Assembly (NCBI GenBank): GCA_029961685.1
Contig: JARWKL010000009.1
Location: forward strand, 20,889,237-20,953,236
Direction: 5' to 3'
Length of the DNA stretch: 64,000 nucleotides
Origin: Aristolochia californica
Lineage: Eukaryota; Streptophyta; Magnoliopsida; Piperales; Aristolochiaceae
Below the pieces are notes generated by a model. The model did not search any database. It was given only the letters and a program-made list of their open reading frames with translations, and had not been told where the DNA came from. Positions 25,301 to 40,300 of the stretch are shown here, piece by piece. How positions within the stretch are numbered: the first letter of the stretch is position 1; each line of letters begins with the position of its first letter. The position numbers and the translations under genes were made by a program.

Positions 25301-28300
25301 AATTTTTAGGGATTGTAAACTCTTTTTACTTTTTATATTTCAGGTTTTGCAATCATCAAGAAAAGGGGGAGACAGGGGAATTTTAAATGAGTGTTGAATC
25401 CCAACCCTTAAGTCATTTCTTACAAAAATATAGCCCGTTATGCATGAGATATTACTTTACAATCATCAATGATCGTTAGGTCAGGTTTTTGTAAATGGGA
25501 TAAATAATGGCTTGTTTGACCCGGATAAATATCCAACCTGCACGTTCACTTGAGAATTTAATGAGCGGTTTTTTATTCTCTTTAAAAGGTTTGGATCCAT
25601 TGCTCATTTGCATATTTAGCATGTTTCAAGCATGCATATCCATTTTTTAAAGCATGTGTAGAAAAATCTCTTACTATTAAAATTCCAAGTTATTGGGGTT
25701 GTTGAACTAGTGGAATTTCCCAAACTTGGATAGCAAAAATTTTGTGTTCATTTGTTGTGTCTGAATAAATTTTCTTTACTTACATTTATTATTGCTTTAA
25801 ATTATTTCCATACACAAACTCTAAAATTTTTATTTCGTTGTGATCTATTTGCCTTTCATCTATTTTTTGTCTACGAGATGAAGGGAAAAGTGAAAACTCA
25901 TGTTTTGGTTTAAGAAAAAGGTATACATCTAAAATAGAAATGCACAATGCAAAAATTTTGAGAAAGATATTTCCAAAAAGTGTCTGTAATTTTTATGGAT
26001 TGTAAACTCTTTTTAGTTTTTATATATTAGGTTTTGCAATCGCCAGGAAAAGGGGGCGGTGGGGGAATTTTAACTGAGTGTTGAATCCCAACCCATATGT
26101 TATTCCTTACAAAAATATAGCTCGTTACGCATGATAAATCACTTTGCAATCATCAATTATCATTAGGTCAGCTTTTTGTAAATGGGCAAAATATTGGCTT
26201 GTTTGACCCAGGTAAATATCCCACCACACGTTCACTTGAGAATTTAATTAGAAGTTTTTTATTCTCTCTCAATGGTTTGGATCCATAGGTCATTAGCATC
26301 TTTAACATGTTTCAAGCATGCATATCCATTTTTTAAAGCATTTGTAGAAAAATCTCTTTCTTATCAAATTCCAAGCGATTGGGGTTGTTGAATTGGTGGA
26401 ATTTCCCAAACTTGGATAACAAAACTTTTGTGTTCATTTGTGGTGTGTGAATAAATTATCTTTACTTATATTTTTTATTTCTTTAAATATTTTTCATACA
26501 CAAACTCTAAAATTTTCATTTCGTTGTCATCTATTCGCCTTTCATCTCTTTTTTGTCTACGTGATGAAGTGAAAAGTAAAAGCCCAAGTTTTTATTTAAG
26601 AAAAAAGTATACATCTAAAATGGAAATGCACAATGCACAAATTAAGAGAGAGATATTTCCAAAAAGGGTCTATACTTTTTAGGGATTGTAAACTCTTTTT
26701 AATTTTTAAATTAAGGTTTTTGGAATCGTCAAGAAAAGGGGGAGGCATGGGAATTTTAACTGAGTGTTCAATCCCAAGCCTTAATTCATTTCTTACTAAA
26801 ATGTATCCCGTTAGCATGATAAATCACTTTACAATCATCAATGATCGTTAGGTTAGCTTTTTGTAAATGGGCAAAATAATGGCTTGTTTGACCTGGGTAA
26901 ATATCCCACCGCACGTTCACTTGAGAATTTAATGAATGGTTTGTTATTCTCTTTAAAAGGTTTGGATCCATAGGTCATTTGCATCTTTAACATGTTTCAA
27001 ACATGCATATCCTTTTTTTAAAGCATGTGTAGAAAAGTCTCTTTCTTATCAAATTCCAAGCTTTTGGGGTTGTTGAACTAGTGGAATTTCCAAAACTTGG
27101 ATAACAAAACTTCTATGTTCATTTTTGGTGTGTGAATAAATTTTCTTTACTTACATTTTTTATTGCTTTAAATTTTTTCCATACACAAACTCTAAAATTT
27201 TCATTTCGTTGTAATCTATTTGCCATTCATCTCTTTTCTGTCTACGAGATGAAGGGAAAAGTGAAAACCCAAGTTTTGATTTAAGAAAAAGGTATACATC
27301 TAAAATACTTATACACAATGCACAAATTTAGAGAAAGATATTTCCAAAAAGTGTCTGTAATTTTTAGGGATTGTAAACTCTTTTTAAGTTTTATATATCA
27401 CGTTTTGCAATCGTTGGGAAAAGGGGGAGGAGGGGGAATTTTAACTGAGTGTTAAATCCCAAGCCATACGTCATTCCTTACAAAAATATAGCCAGTTACA
27501 CATGATAAATCAATTTACAATCATCAATGATCGTTATGTCAGCTTTTCTTAAATAGGCAAAACTATGGCTTTTTTTACTCTGGGTAAATATACCACCGCA
27601 CATTCACTTGAGAATTTAATGAGCAATTTTTATTCTCTTTAAAAGGTTTGGATCCATAGGTCATTTGCATCTTTAACATCTTTCAAGCATGCATATTTAT
27701 TTTATAAAGCATGTGTAGAAAAATCTCTTTCTTATCAAATACCAAGCTATTGGGGTTGTTGAACTAGTGGAATTTCCCAAACTTGGATAACAAAATTTTT
27801 GTGTTCATTTGTGGTGTGTGAATAAATTTTCTTTACTTACATTTGTTGTTTCTTTAAATTTTTTCCATACAAAAACTCTAAAATTTTCCTTTCGTTGTCA
27901 TCTATTTACCTTTCATCTCTTTTTTGTCTACGAGATGAAGGGAAAAGTGAAAACTCAAGTTTTGTTTTAAGAAAAAATTATACATCTAAAATGGAAATAC
28001 ACAATTCACAAATTTAGAGAGAGATATTTAACACGTGTCTATAATTTTTAGGGATTGTAAACTCTTTTTAGTTTTTATATATCAGGTTTTGCAATCGTTG
28101 GGAAAAGGGGAAGGCGTTGGCATTTTAAGTGAGTGTTGAATCGCAATCCATAAGTCATTCCTTACAAAAATATAGCCCGTTATGCATGATAAATCACTTT
28201 ACAATCATCAATGATCGATAGGTCAACTTTCTGTAAATGGGAAAAATAATGGCTTGTTTGACCCGGGAAAATATCCCACTGCACATTCACTTGAGAATTC

Positions 28301-31203
28301 AATGAACGGTTTATAATTCTCTTTAGAAGGTTTGGATTCATAGGTCATTTGCATCTTTAACATGTTTCAAGCATGCACCTCCATTTTTTAAAGCATGTGT
28401 AGAAAAATCTCTTTCATATCAAATTCCAAGCTATTGGGGTTGTTGAACTAGTGGAATTTCCCAAACTTAGATAACAAAACTTTTATTTTCATATGTGGTG
28501 TGTGAATAAATTTTCGTTACTTACATTTGTTATTTCTTAAAAAATTTTCCTTACACAAACTCTAAATTTTTCGTTTCGTTGTCATCTATTTGCCTTTCAT
28601 CTCTTTTTTGTCTACGAGATGAAACCAAAAGTGAAAACTCAAGTTTTGAGTTAAGAAAAAAGTATACATCTAAAATGGAAATGCAAAATGCACAAATTTA
28701 GAGAGAGATAATTCCATAAAGTGTATGTAATTTTTTAGGATTGTAAATTCTTTTTAGTTTTTATATATCAAGTTTTGCAATCTTCAGGAAAAGGGGGAGA
28801 CGGGGGAATTTTAACTGAGTGTTGAATCCAAACCCATAAGTCATTCCTTACAAAAATATTGCCCATTACGCATGATAAATCACTTTATAATCATCAATGA
28901 TTGTTAGGTCAGCTTTTTGTAAATGGGATAAATAATTGCTTGTATGACCTAGGTAAATATCCAACCCGCACGTTCACTTAAGAATTTAATGAGCGGGTTG
29001 TTATTCTCTTTCAAAGGTTTGGATCTATAGGTCATTTGCATCTTTAGCATGTTTCAAGCATGCATATCCATTTTTTAAAGGATGTGTAGAAAAATCTCTT
29101 TCTTTTCAAATTCCAAGTTATTGGGGTTGTTGAACTAGTGGAATTTCCCAAACTTGGATAGCAAAACTTTTGTGTTCATTTGTGGTGTGTGAATAAATTT
29201 TCTTTATAAACATTTTTTATTGCTATAAATTTTTTCCATACACAAACTCTAAAATTTTCATTTCATTGTGATCTATTTGCCTTTGATCTCTTTTTGTCAA
29301 CGAGATGAAGGGAAAAGTAAAAACTCAAGTTTTGATTTAAGAAGAAAGTATACATCTAAAATGGAAATGCACAATGCACAAATTTAGAGATAGATATTTC
29401 CAAAAAGTGTTTGTAATTTTTTGGGATTGTGAACTCTTTTTAGTTTTTATAAATAAGGTTTTGCAATCGTCAGGAAAAGGGGGAGGCAGGGGAATTTTAA
29501 CTGAGTGTTAAATCCCAACCCATAAGTCATTCCTTACAAAAATATAGCCCGTTACGCATGATAAATCACTTTACAATCATCTATGATCGTTAGGTCAACT
29601 TTATGTAAATGGGCAAAATAATATCTTGTGTGACTCGAGTAAATATCCCACCGCACATTCACTTGAGAATTTAATAAATGGTTTTTTATTCTCTTTAAAA
29701 GTTCAGATCAATAGGTCATTTGCATCTTTAACATGTTTCAAGCATGCATATCCATTTTTTAGAGCATGTGTAGAAAAATCTCTTTCTTATCAAATTCCAA
29801 ACTATTGGGGTGTTTGAACTTGTGGAATTTCCAAAACTTGGATAACAAAAATTTTGTGTTCATTTGTGGGGTGGGAATAAATTTTCTTTACTTACATTTG
29901 TTATTGCTTTAAATTTTTTCAAAACACAAACTCTAAAATTTTCATTTCGTTGTCATCTAGTTGCCTTTCATCTCTTTTTTGTCTACGTCAAAAGGGAAAA
30001 GTGAAAACTCAAGTTTTGATTTAAGAAAAAAATATACATTTAAAAAGGAAATGCACAATGCAAAAATTTAGAGAGAGATAATTCCAAAAACTGTCTGTAA
30101 TTTGTAGGGATTGTAAACTCTTTTTAATTTTTCTATATCAGGTTTTGCAATCGTGGTTAAAAGGGCGAGGGGGGAATTTTAATTGAGTGTTGAATCCCAA
30201 CCCATAAGTAATTCCTTACAAAAATATAGTCTTTTACGCATGATAAATAACTTTCCAATCATCAATGATCGTAAGGTCAGTTTTTTGTAAATTGGCTTGT
30301 TTGACCCGGGTAAATATCCTCCCGCACGTTCACTTGAGAATTTAATGAGTGGCTTGTTATTCTCTTTAAAAGGTTTGGATCCAGATGTCATTTGCATCTT
30401 TAAGATGTTTTAAGCATGCATATCCATTTTTTAAATCATGTGTAGAAAAATCTCTTTCTTATCCAATTCCATGCTATTGGGGTTGTTGAACTAGTGGAAT
30501 TTCCTAAACTTGGATAACAAAACTGTTGTGTTCATTTGTGGTGTGTGAATAAATTTTTTTTACTTACATTTGTTATTGCTGTAAATTTTTTCCATTCACA
30601 AACTCTAAAATTTTCATTTCGTTGTCATCTATTTGCCTTTCATCTCTTTTTTGTCTACGAGATGAAGGGAAAAGTGAAAACTCAAGTTTTGATTTAAGAA
30701 AAAAGTATACATCTAAAATGGAAATGCACAATGCACAAATTTAGAGAGTGATATTTCCAAAAAGTGTCTGTAATTTTTAGGGATTGTAAACTCTTTTTAG
30801 TTTTTATATATCAGGTTTTCCAATCGTCGGGAAATGGGAGAGGTGGGGAAATTTTAACTGAGTGCTGAATCCCATGCCATAAGTCATTCCTTACAAAAAT
30901 ATAGCTTATTATGCATGATAAATCACTTTACAATCATCAATGATCGTTAGGTCAGCTTTTTGTAAATGGGTAAAATAATGGCTAGTTTGACCCGGTTAAA
31001 TATCCCAACGCACGTTCACTTGAGAATTTAATGAGCGGTGAGTTATTCTCTTTAAAAGGTTTGGATCCAAAGGTGATTTTCATCTTTTACAAGTTTCAAG
31101 CATGCATATCCATTTTTTAAAGCATGTGTAGAAAAATCTGTTTCTTATCATATTCCATGCAATTGGGGTTGTTAAACTAGTGGAATTTCCCAAACTTGGA
31201 TAA
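25280..31203 (+). repeat. Satellite block, subfamily B (~686-bp monomers)
   Basis: Monomers in + orientation with landmarks at 25,593, 26,279, 26,964, 27,650, 28,334, 29,021, 29,704, 30,377 and 31,063. Spacing is mostly 683-687 bp, with one of 673 bp. The extra length equals 10 bp (TGCCTTTCAT) after CATCTATT, first seen near 25,850. Otherwise B keeps the A-like TGTTGAATCCCAACCCAT, CTTATCAAATTCC and mostly ACAAATTTAGAG. This makes it intermediate between A and C. Confidence 0.92.
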
Positions 31204-31256
31204 TAAAAAATGAACCCAAAAGTTTTGTTATCCAAGTGTGGCAAATTCCACTAGTT
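31175..31256. other. Left inversion junction (inverted repeat)
   Basis: The array turns round here. Left arm 31,175-31,203 (AACTAGTGGAATTTCCCAAA and on to GGATAA) is the reverse complement of 31,228-31,256 with about two mismatches. The 24-bp spacer 31,204-31,227 starts TAAAAAATGAACCC. The complementarity continues outwards, because whole monomers face each other. Left of the junction the monomers are subfamily B; right of it they are reverse-strand subfamily C. Confidence 0.95.
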
Positions 31257-32039
31257 CAACAACCCCAATAGCCTCGAATTTTATAAGAAAGAGATTTTTC
31301 TACACATGTTTTCAAAATTGGATATGCATGTTTCAAACTTGTTAAAGATGCAAATGACTTGTGGATCAAACCTTTTAAAGATAATAACAAACGCTCATTA
31401 AATTTTCAAATGAATGTGCTGTGGGATATTTATCCGAGTCAAACAAGCCATTATTTTGATAATTTACAAAAAGCTTACCTAATGATCGTAGCTGATTGTA
31501 AAGTGATTTATCATGCATAACGGGCTATATTTTTGCAAGGAATGACTTATGGATTGGGAGTCGGCTCTCAGTTAAAAATCCCCTGCCTCCCCCTTTTCTT
31601 GAAGATCGCAAAACCTGATATATAAAAACTAAAAAGAGTTTATAATCCCAAAAATTTACAGACACATTTTGGAACTATCACTCTCTACATTTGTGCATTG
31701 TGCATTTCCATTTTAGTTGTATACTTTTTTCTTAAATCAATACTTGAGTTTTCACTTTTTCCTTCATCTTGTAGACAAAAAAGAGATAAAAGGCAAATAG
31801 ATCGCAATGAAATGAAAATTTTTGAGTTTATGTATGGAAAAAAATTAAAGCAATAACAAATGTAAGTAAATAAAATTTATTCACACACCACAAATGAACA
31901 CTAAAGTTTTGTTATCCATGTTCGGGAAATTCCACTAGTTCAACAACCCCAATTGCTTGGAATTTTATACGAAAGAGATTTTTCTACACATGTATTAAAA
32001 AATGGATATGCATGCTTGAAACACGTTAAACATGCAAAT

Positions 32040-32070
32040 GACCTAAGGAATATCAAACACTCATTAAATT
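32040..32070 (-). repeat. Short deletion around the BamHI landmark
   Basis: CCTAAGGAATATCAAACACTC replaces the usual landmark sequence, removing most of the ATCCAAACCTTTTAAAGAG stretch. The distance to the next landmark is reduced to 662 bp. This copy therefore lacks the BamHI site. Confidence 0.85.
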
Positions 32071-35000
32071 CTTAAGTGAACGTACAGTGGGATATTTACC
32101 CGAGTCAAACAAGCCATTATTTTTCCCATTTACAAAAGGTTGACCTAACGATCATAGATGATTGTAAAGTTTATCATGCATAACATTGTATATTTTTGTA
32201 AGGAATGACTTATGGATAGGAAGTCAACACTCAGATAAAAATCCACCACCGCCACCTTTTCCCGATGATGGCAAAACCTGATATATAAAAACTAAAATGA
32301 GTTTACAATCCCTAAAAACTACAGACACTTTTTGGAATTATCTTTCTCAACATTTGTGCTATGTGAATTTCCCTTTTAGATGTATACTTTATTCTTAAAT
32401 CAAAACTTGAGTTTTCACTTTTCCCTTCATCTCGTAGACAAAAAAGAGATAAACGGCAAATAGATCACAACGAAATGAAAATTTTAGAGTTTACGTATGG
32501 AAAAAATTTAATGGAATTACAAATGAAAGGAAAGAAAATTTATTCACACAGGACAAATGAACACAAATTGTTTTAATCCAAGTTTGGGAAATTCCACTAG
32601 TTCAACAAACCCAATAGCTTGGAATTTTATTAGAAAGAGATTTTTCAACACATGTTTTAAAAAATGGATATGCATGCTTGAAACATGTTAAAGATGCAAA
32701 TGACCTATGAATCCAAACCTTTTAAAGAGAATGACAAACGCTTATTAAATTCTCAAGTGAACGTGTGGTGGGATATTTACCCGTGTCAAATAAGCCATTA
32801 TTTTGCCCATTTACAAAAAGCTAACCTAACGATCATAGATGATTGTAAAGTGATTTACCATGCATAACGGGCTATATTTTTGTAAGGAATAACTTATGGA
32901 TTGGGAGTCAATACTCAGTTAAAAATCCCCTGCCTCCCCCTTTTGTCGACGATGGAGAAACCAGATATTTAAAAACTAAAAAGAGTTTACAATCCTTAAG
33001 AATTACAAACACTTTTTGGAATTATCGCTTTCTAAATTTGTACATTGTGCCATTCCATTTTAGATGTATACTTTTTTCTTAAATATAACTTGAAATTTCA
33101 CTTTTCCATTCATCTCGTAGACAAAAAGAGATAAAAGGTAAATAGATCACAACGAAATGAAAATTTTAGATTTGATGTACGGAATAAATTTAAAGCAATA
33201 ACAAATGTAACTAAAAAAATTTATTCACACACCGCAAATGAACTCAAAAGTTTTGTTATCCAAGTTTTGGAAATTCCACTAGTTCAACAACACCAATAGC
33301 TTAGAATTTTCTAAGAAAGAGATTTTTCTACACATTTTAAAAAATGGATACGCATGCTTGAAACATGTTAAAGATACATATGACCTATGGATCCAAACCT
33401 TTTAAAGAGAATAATAAACGCTCATTAAACTATCAAGTGAACGTGCAGTGGGATATTTACCTGAATCAACAAGCCATTATTTTGCCCATTTACAAAAAGC
33501 TGACCTAACGATCATAGATGATTGTAAAATGATTTATCATGAATAACAGGATATATTTTTGTAAGTAATGAGTTATGGATATGGAGTCAACAATCAATTA
33601 AAAATCCCCCTCCTCCCCCGTTTCCTGACGTTGGCAAAACCTGATATATAAAAACTAAAAAGAGTTTACAATCCCTAAATATTATAGACACTTCTTGGAA
33701 TTATCTCTCTCTAAATTTGGGCATTGAGCATTTCCCTTTTAGATATATACTTTTGTCTGAAATCAAAACTTGAGTTTTCACTTTTCCCTTCATCTCATAG
33801 AAAAAAATGAGATAAAAGGCAAGTAGATCACAACGAAATGAAAATCTTACAATTTATGTATAGAAAAAATTTTAAGCAATAAGAAATGTAAGTAAAGAAA
33901 ATTTATTCACACACCTCAAATGAACACAAAAGTTTTGTAATCCATGTTTGGGAAACACCACTACTTCAGCATCCCCAATAGCTTGGAATTTAATAAGAAT
34001 GAGATTTTTCTACACCTGTTTTAAAAAATGGAGATGCACGCTTGAAGCATGTTAAAGATGCAAATGACCTATGGATCCAAGTCTTTCAAAGATGATAACA
34101 AACGCTCATTAAATTCTCACGTGAACGTGAGATATTTACCCGAGTCAAACAAGCCATTATTTTGCCGATTTACAAAAAGTTGACCTTACAATCATAGATG
34201 ATTGTAAAGTTATTTATCATGTGTAATGGGCAATATTTTTGTAAGGAATGACTTATGATTGGGAGCCAACACTCAGTTAAAAATCCCCCGCCTCCCCCTT
34301 TTCCCGACAATTGAAAAACCTGATATATAAAAAATAAAAAGAGTTTATAATCGCTAAAAATACAGACACCTTTTTGAATAATCTCTCTCTACATTTGTGC
34401 ATTGTGCTTTTCCATTTTAGATGTATACTATTTTCTTAAATCAAAACTCGAGTTTTCACTTTTCCCTTCATCTCGTAGACAAAAAAGAGATAAAAGGCAA
34501 ATAGTTCACAACGAAATGAAAATTTTATAGCTTATGTATGAAAAAAATTAAAAGCAATAAAAAATGTATGTAAATAAAATTTATTCACACACCACAAATG
34601 AACACCAAAGTTTTGTCATCCAATTTTTGGAAATTCCACTAGTTCAACAACCCCAATAGCTTGGAATTTTATATGAAAGAGATTTTTCTACACATGTTTT
34701 AAAAAATGGATATGCATGCTTGAAACATGTTCAAGATGAAAATGACCTATGGATCCAAACCTTTTAAAGAGAATAACAAACACTCATTAAATTCTCAAGT
34801 GAACGTGCGGTGGTATATTTACCTGAGTCAAACAAGCCATTATGCTGCCCATTTACAAAAAGCTGATCTAAGGATCATAGGTTATTGTAAAGTGATTTAT
34901 CATGCGTAACGGGCTATATTTTTTTAAAGAAATGACTTATGGATTGGGAGTCAACACTCAATTAAAAATCCCCCGCCTCCCCCTTTTCTCGATGATGGCA

Positions 35001-36805
35001 AAACCTGATATATAGAAATTTAAAAGAGTTTACAATCCCTTAAAACTACATACACTTTTTGGAATTATCTCTCTGTACATTTGTGCATTGTGCATTTCCA
35101 TTTTAGATGTATACTTTTTCGTTAAATCAAAACTTGGATTTTCACTTTTCCCTTCATCTCATAGACAAAAAAGAGATAAAAGGCAAATAGATCACAACAA
35201 TATGAAAATTTTAGAGTTTACGTAAGAAAAAAATTGAAAGCAATAATAAATGTAGTTAAAGAAAAATTATTCCCACACCACTAATGAACACAAAATTTTT
35301 GTTATCCAAGTTTGGGAAATTCCACTAGTTCAACAACCGCAATAGCTTTAAATTTTATAAGAAAGAGATTTTTCTACACATGTTTTAAAAAATGGATATG
35401 GATGCTTGAAACATGTTAATGGTGGAAATGACCTATTGATCTAAACCTTTTAAATAGAATAACAAACTCTCTTTAAATTCTCAAGTGAACATGCGGTGGG
35501 ATATTAACCCGAGTCAAACAAGCCATTATTTTGGCCATTTACAAATTGTTGACCTAACGATCATAGATGATTGCAAAGAGATTTATCATGCATAATGGGC
35601 TATATTTTTGTAATGAATGACTTATAGATTGGGAATCAACACTCAGTTAAAAATCCCCCACCTTCCCCTTTTCCTGACGATGGCAAAACTTGATATTTAA
35701 AAAATAAAAAGAGTTTACAATCCTTAAAAATTACAGGTACTTTTTGGAATTATCTCTCTCTAAATTTGTGCAATGTGGATTTCCATTTTAGATATATTAT
35801 TTTTTCTTAAATCAAAACTTGAGTTTTCACTTTTTCCCTTCTTCTCGTAGATAAATAAGAGATAAAAGGCAAATAAATCACAACGAAATGAAAATTTTAC
35901 AATCTATGTATGGAAAGAATATAAGGAAATAACAAATGTAAGTAAAGATATTTATTCACACACCACAAATGAACACAAAAGTTTTGTTATCCATGTTTGG
36001 GACATTCCGCTAGTTCAACAATCCCAATAGCTTGGAATTGAATACGAAAAAGATTTTTCTACACATGTTTTAAAAAATGGATATGCATGCTTAAAACATG
36101 TTAAATATGCAAATGACCTATGGATCCAAAGCTTTTAAAGAGAATAACAAACTCTCATCAAATTCTCAAGTGAACGTGGGTGGGATATTTACCCGAGTCA
36201 AACAAGCCATTACTTTGCCCATTTTCAAAAAGTTGACCGAACGAACATAGATGATTGTAAAGTAATTTATCATGCGTAATGGGCTATATTTTTGTAAGTA
36301 AAGAGTTATGAATTTGGAGTCAACAATCAATTAAAAATCCCCCGCCTCCCCCTTTTCCCGATGATGGCAAAACCTGATATATAAAAACTATAAAGAGTTT
36401 ACAATCCCTAAAAATATCAGACACTTTTTGGAATTGTGTCTCTCTTCATTTGTGCATTATGCATTTCCATTTTAGATATATACTTTTTTCTTCAATCAAA
36501 ACTTGAGTTTTTACCTTTCCTTTCATCTCATAGACAAAAAAGAGATAAAAGGCAAATAGATCACAAGAAAATAAAAATTTTAGAGTTTATGTAAGGAAAC
36601 AATTTAAAGCAATGACAAATCTAAGTAAATAAAATTTATTAACACACCACAAATGAACACAAAAGTTTGTTATCCAAGTTTGGGAAATTCCACTAGTTCA
36701 ACAACCCCAATAGTTTGGAATTTTATTAGAAAGAGATTTTTCTTCACACATTTTAAAAAATGGATACCCATGCTTGATACTTGTTAAAGATACAAATGAC
36801 CCTAT

Positions 36806-37336
36806 AGATCCAAACCTTTAAAAGCGAATAACAAACACTCATTAAATTCACAAGTGAACATGCGGTGGGATATTTATCCGAGTCAAAGAAGCCATTATTT
36901 TGCCCATTTACAAAAAACTGACCTAACAATCATAGACGATTGTAATGTGATTTATCATGCACAACGGGCTATATTTTTGTAAGGAATGACTCATGGATTG
37001 GGAGTCAACGCACAGTTCAAAATCCCCCGCCTCCCCCTTTTCCCGACAATGGCAAAACCTGATAAATAAAAACTAAAATGATTTTACTATCCCTAAAAAT
37101 TAAATGCACTTTTTGGAATTAAATCAAAACTTGAGTTTTCACTTTTCCCTTAATCTCTTAGAAAAAAAAGAGATAAAAGGCAAATAGATCAAAACTTTTG
37201 TTATCCATGTTTTGGAAGTTCTATTGGATCAACAACCCCAATAGCTTGGAATTTTATAAGAAAGAGACTTTTCTACACATTTTTAAAAAAATGGATAAGC
37301 ATGCTTGAAACATGTTAAAGATGCAAAACACCTATG
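36806..37336 (-). repeat. Truncated monomer with two deletions (530 bp)
   Basis: Two segments are missing. At 37,120/37,121 TTTTTGGAATT is followed directly by AAATCAAAACTTGAG, and at 37,190/37,191 GCAAATAGATC is followed by AAAACTTTTGTTATCC. Together they remove about 155 bp. The retained order is otherwise normal. Confidence 0.9.
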
Positions 37337-40300
37337 GATCCAAACTTTTAAAGATAATAACAAATGCTCATTAAATTCTCAAGTGAACGCGCAGTGGGAT
37401 ATTTACCCTAGTCAAACAAGCCATTATTTTGCCCATTTTCAAAAACCTGACCTAATGATCATACATTATTTTCAAGTGAATGATCATGTGTAATGGGCTA
37501 TATTTTTGTAAGGAATGACTTACAGATTGGGAGTCAATACTCAGTTCAAAATTCCCCGCCTCCCCCTTTTCTTGACGAAGGCAAAACCTTATATATAAAA
37601 GTTAAAAAGAGTTTACAATCCCTAAAAATTACATACATTTTTTGGAATTATCTCTCTCTACATTTTTGCATTGTGCATTTCCATTTTTTATGTATACTTT
37701 TTTCTTAAATCAACACTTGAGTTTAATTTTTTCCTTCATCTCGTAGACAAAAAAGAGATAAAAGCAAAAAGATCACAGTGAAATAAAAAATTTAGAGTTT
37801 ATGTATCGAAGAACTTTAAAGAAATAAAAAATGTAACTAAAGAAAATTTATTCACAAACCACCAATGAACAGAAAAGTTTTGTTATCCAAGTTTTGGAAA
37901 TTCCACTAGTTAACCCCAATAACTTGGAACTTTATAAGAAAGAGATTTTTCTACACATGCTTTAAAAAATGGATATGGATGCTTGAAACATGTTAAAGAT
38001 GCAAACGACCTATGGATCCAAACCTTTTAAAGAGAATAACAAATGCTCATTAAATTCTCAAGTGAACTTGCGGGGGGATATTTAACTAAGTCAAACCAGC
38101 CATTATTTTGCCCACTTACATCAAGCTGACCTAACGATCATACATGATTGTAAAGTGATTTATCATGCATAACATGCTATATATTTGTATGGAATGACTT
38201 ATGGATCAGGAGTCAACACTCAGGTAAAAATCCCCCGCCTTTCCCTTTTCCCGACGATGCCAAAACCTGATATATAAAAACTAAAAAGAGTTTACAATCC
38301 AAAAAAATTACAGACACTTTTTGGAATTATCTCTCTCTACATTTGTTCGTTTTGCATATCCATTTTTTATGTAAACTTTTTTGTTAAATCAAAACTTGAG
38401 TTTTCACTTTTCCCTTCATCTCATAGACAAAAAAGAGATAAAAGGTAAATAGATCACAACGAAATGAAAATTTTAGAGTTTATGCATGGAAAAAATTTAA
38501 AGCAATTACTAATTTAAGAAAAGAAAATTTAACTGTCAAAATTTTATTTATCCAAGTTTGGGAAATTTCACTAGATCGACAACCCCAAAAGCTTTGAATT
38601 TTATAAGAAAGAGACTTTTCTACACATGTTTTAAAAAATGGATATACATGCTTGTAACATGTTAAAGATGCAAATGACCTATGGATCCAAACGTTTTAAA
38701 GATAATAACAAACGCTCAATAAATTCTCAAGAGGACGTTCGGTGGGATATTTACCCGACTCAAACAAGCCATTATTTTGCTCATTTACAAATAGCTGACC
38801 TAACGATCATAGATGATTGTAAAGTGAATCATGCATAATGGGCTATATTTTTGTAAGGAATGACTTATAGATTGGGAGTCAACACTTAGTTAAAAATCCT
38901 CTGCATCGCCCATTTTTCGACGATGGCAAAACCTGATATATATAAAAATGAAAAAGAGTTTACAACCCCTAAAAATTACAGACACCTTTTTGAATTATCT
39001 CTCTCTGCATTTGTGCATTGTACATTTCCATTTTAGATGTATATTTTTTTCTTAAATCAAAACTTGAGTTTTCACTTTTCCCTTCATCTCATAGACAAAA
39101 AAGAGATAAAAGCCAAATAGATCACAACAAAATGAAAATTTTAGAGTTTATTCATTGAAAAATTTTATAGAAATAAAAAATGTAAGTAAAGAAAATTTAT
39201 TCACATACCACAAATGAACCCAAATATTTTGTTATCCAAGTTTTGGAAATTCTACTAGATCAACAACTCCATTAGCTTGGAATTTTATAAGAAAAGGACT
39301 TTTCTACACATGTTTTAAAAAATGGATATGCATGCTTGAAACAAGTTAAAGATGCAAAAGACAATGGATCCAAAACTTTTAAAGATAATAAAAAACGCTA
39401 ATAAATTCTCAAGTGAACGTGCGGTGGGATATTTACCCTAGTCAAACAAGCCATTATTTAGCCCATTTTCAAAAAGCTTACCTAACGATCGTAGATTATT
39501 CTCAAGTGATTTATCATGATTAATGGGCTATATTTTTGTAAGGAATGACTCATAGATTGGGAGTCAACACTCAGTTAAAAATCCCCCGCCTCCCCCTTTT
39601 CCTGACGATGTCGAAACCTGATATATAAAAATTAAAAAGATTTTACAATCCCTAAAAATTACAGACACTTTTTGGAATTATCTCTCTCTACATTTGTGCA
39701 TTGTGCATTTCCATTTTTTATGTATAATTTTTTCTTAAATCAACACTTGAGTTTTAATTTTTTCCTTCATCTCATAGACAAAAATGAGAAAAAAGGCAAA
39801 AGGATCACAACAAAATGAAAATTTTAGAGTTTATGTATGGATGAACTTTAAATAAATAAAAAATGTAAGTAAAGAAAATTTATTCACAAACCACGAATGA
39901 ACAGAAAAGTTTTATTATCCAAGTTTTAGAAATTCCACTAATTTAACCCCAATAGCTTGGAATTTTGTAAGAAAGAGATTTTTCGACACATGCTTTAAAA
40001 AATGGATATGCATGCTTGAAATATGTTAAAGATGCAAACGACCTATGGATCCAAACATTTTAAAGAGAATAACAAACGCTCATTAAATTCTCAAGTGAAC
40101 TTGCGGTGGGATATTTACCCGAGTCAAACCAGCCTTTATTTTGCCCATTTACATCAAGCTGACCCAACGATCATACATGATCGTAAAGTATTTTATCATG
40201 CATAACAGGCTATATATTAGTATGGAATGACTTATGGATTGGAAGTCAACACTCAGTTAAAAATCCCCCGGCTCCCCCTTTTCCCGACAATGGCAAAACC

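Noticed and set aside
25280..31203. Subfamily B as an unrelated satellite
   Set aside because: All landmarks and their order match subfamily A; the length difference is explained by a 10-bp indel plus scattered substitutions.
37493..37708. 71-codon open frame starting MGYIFVRNDL
   Set aside because: A second recurrent frame of the monomer (compare 17,048-17,245 and 26,596-26,817 on the other strand). It depends on single-base variants at the start codon and is not kept open in most copies.
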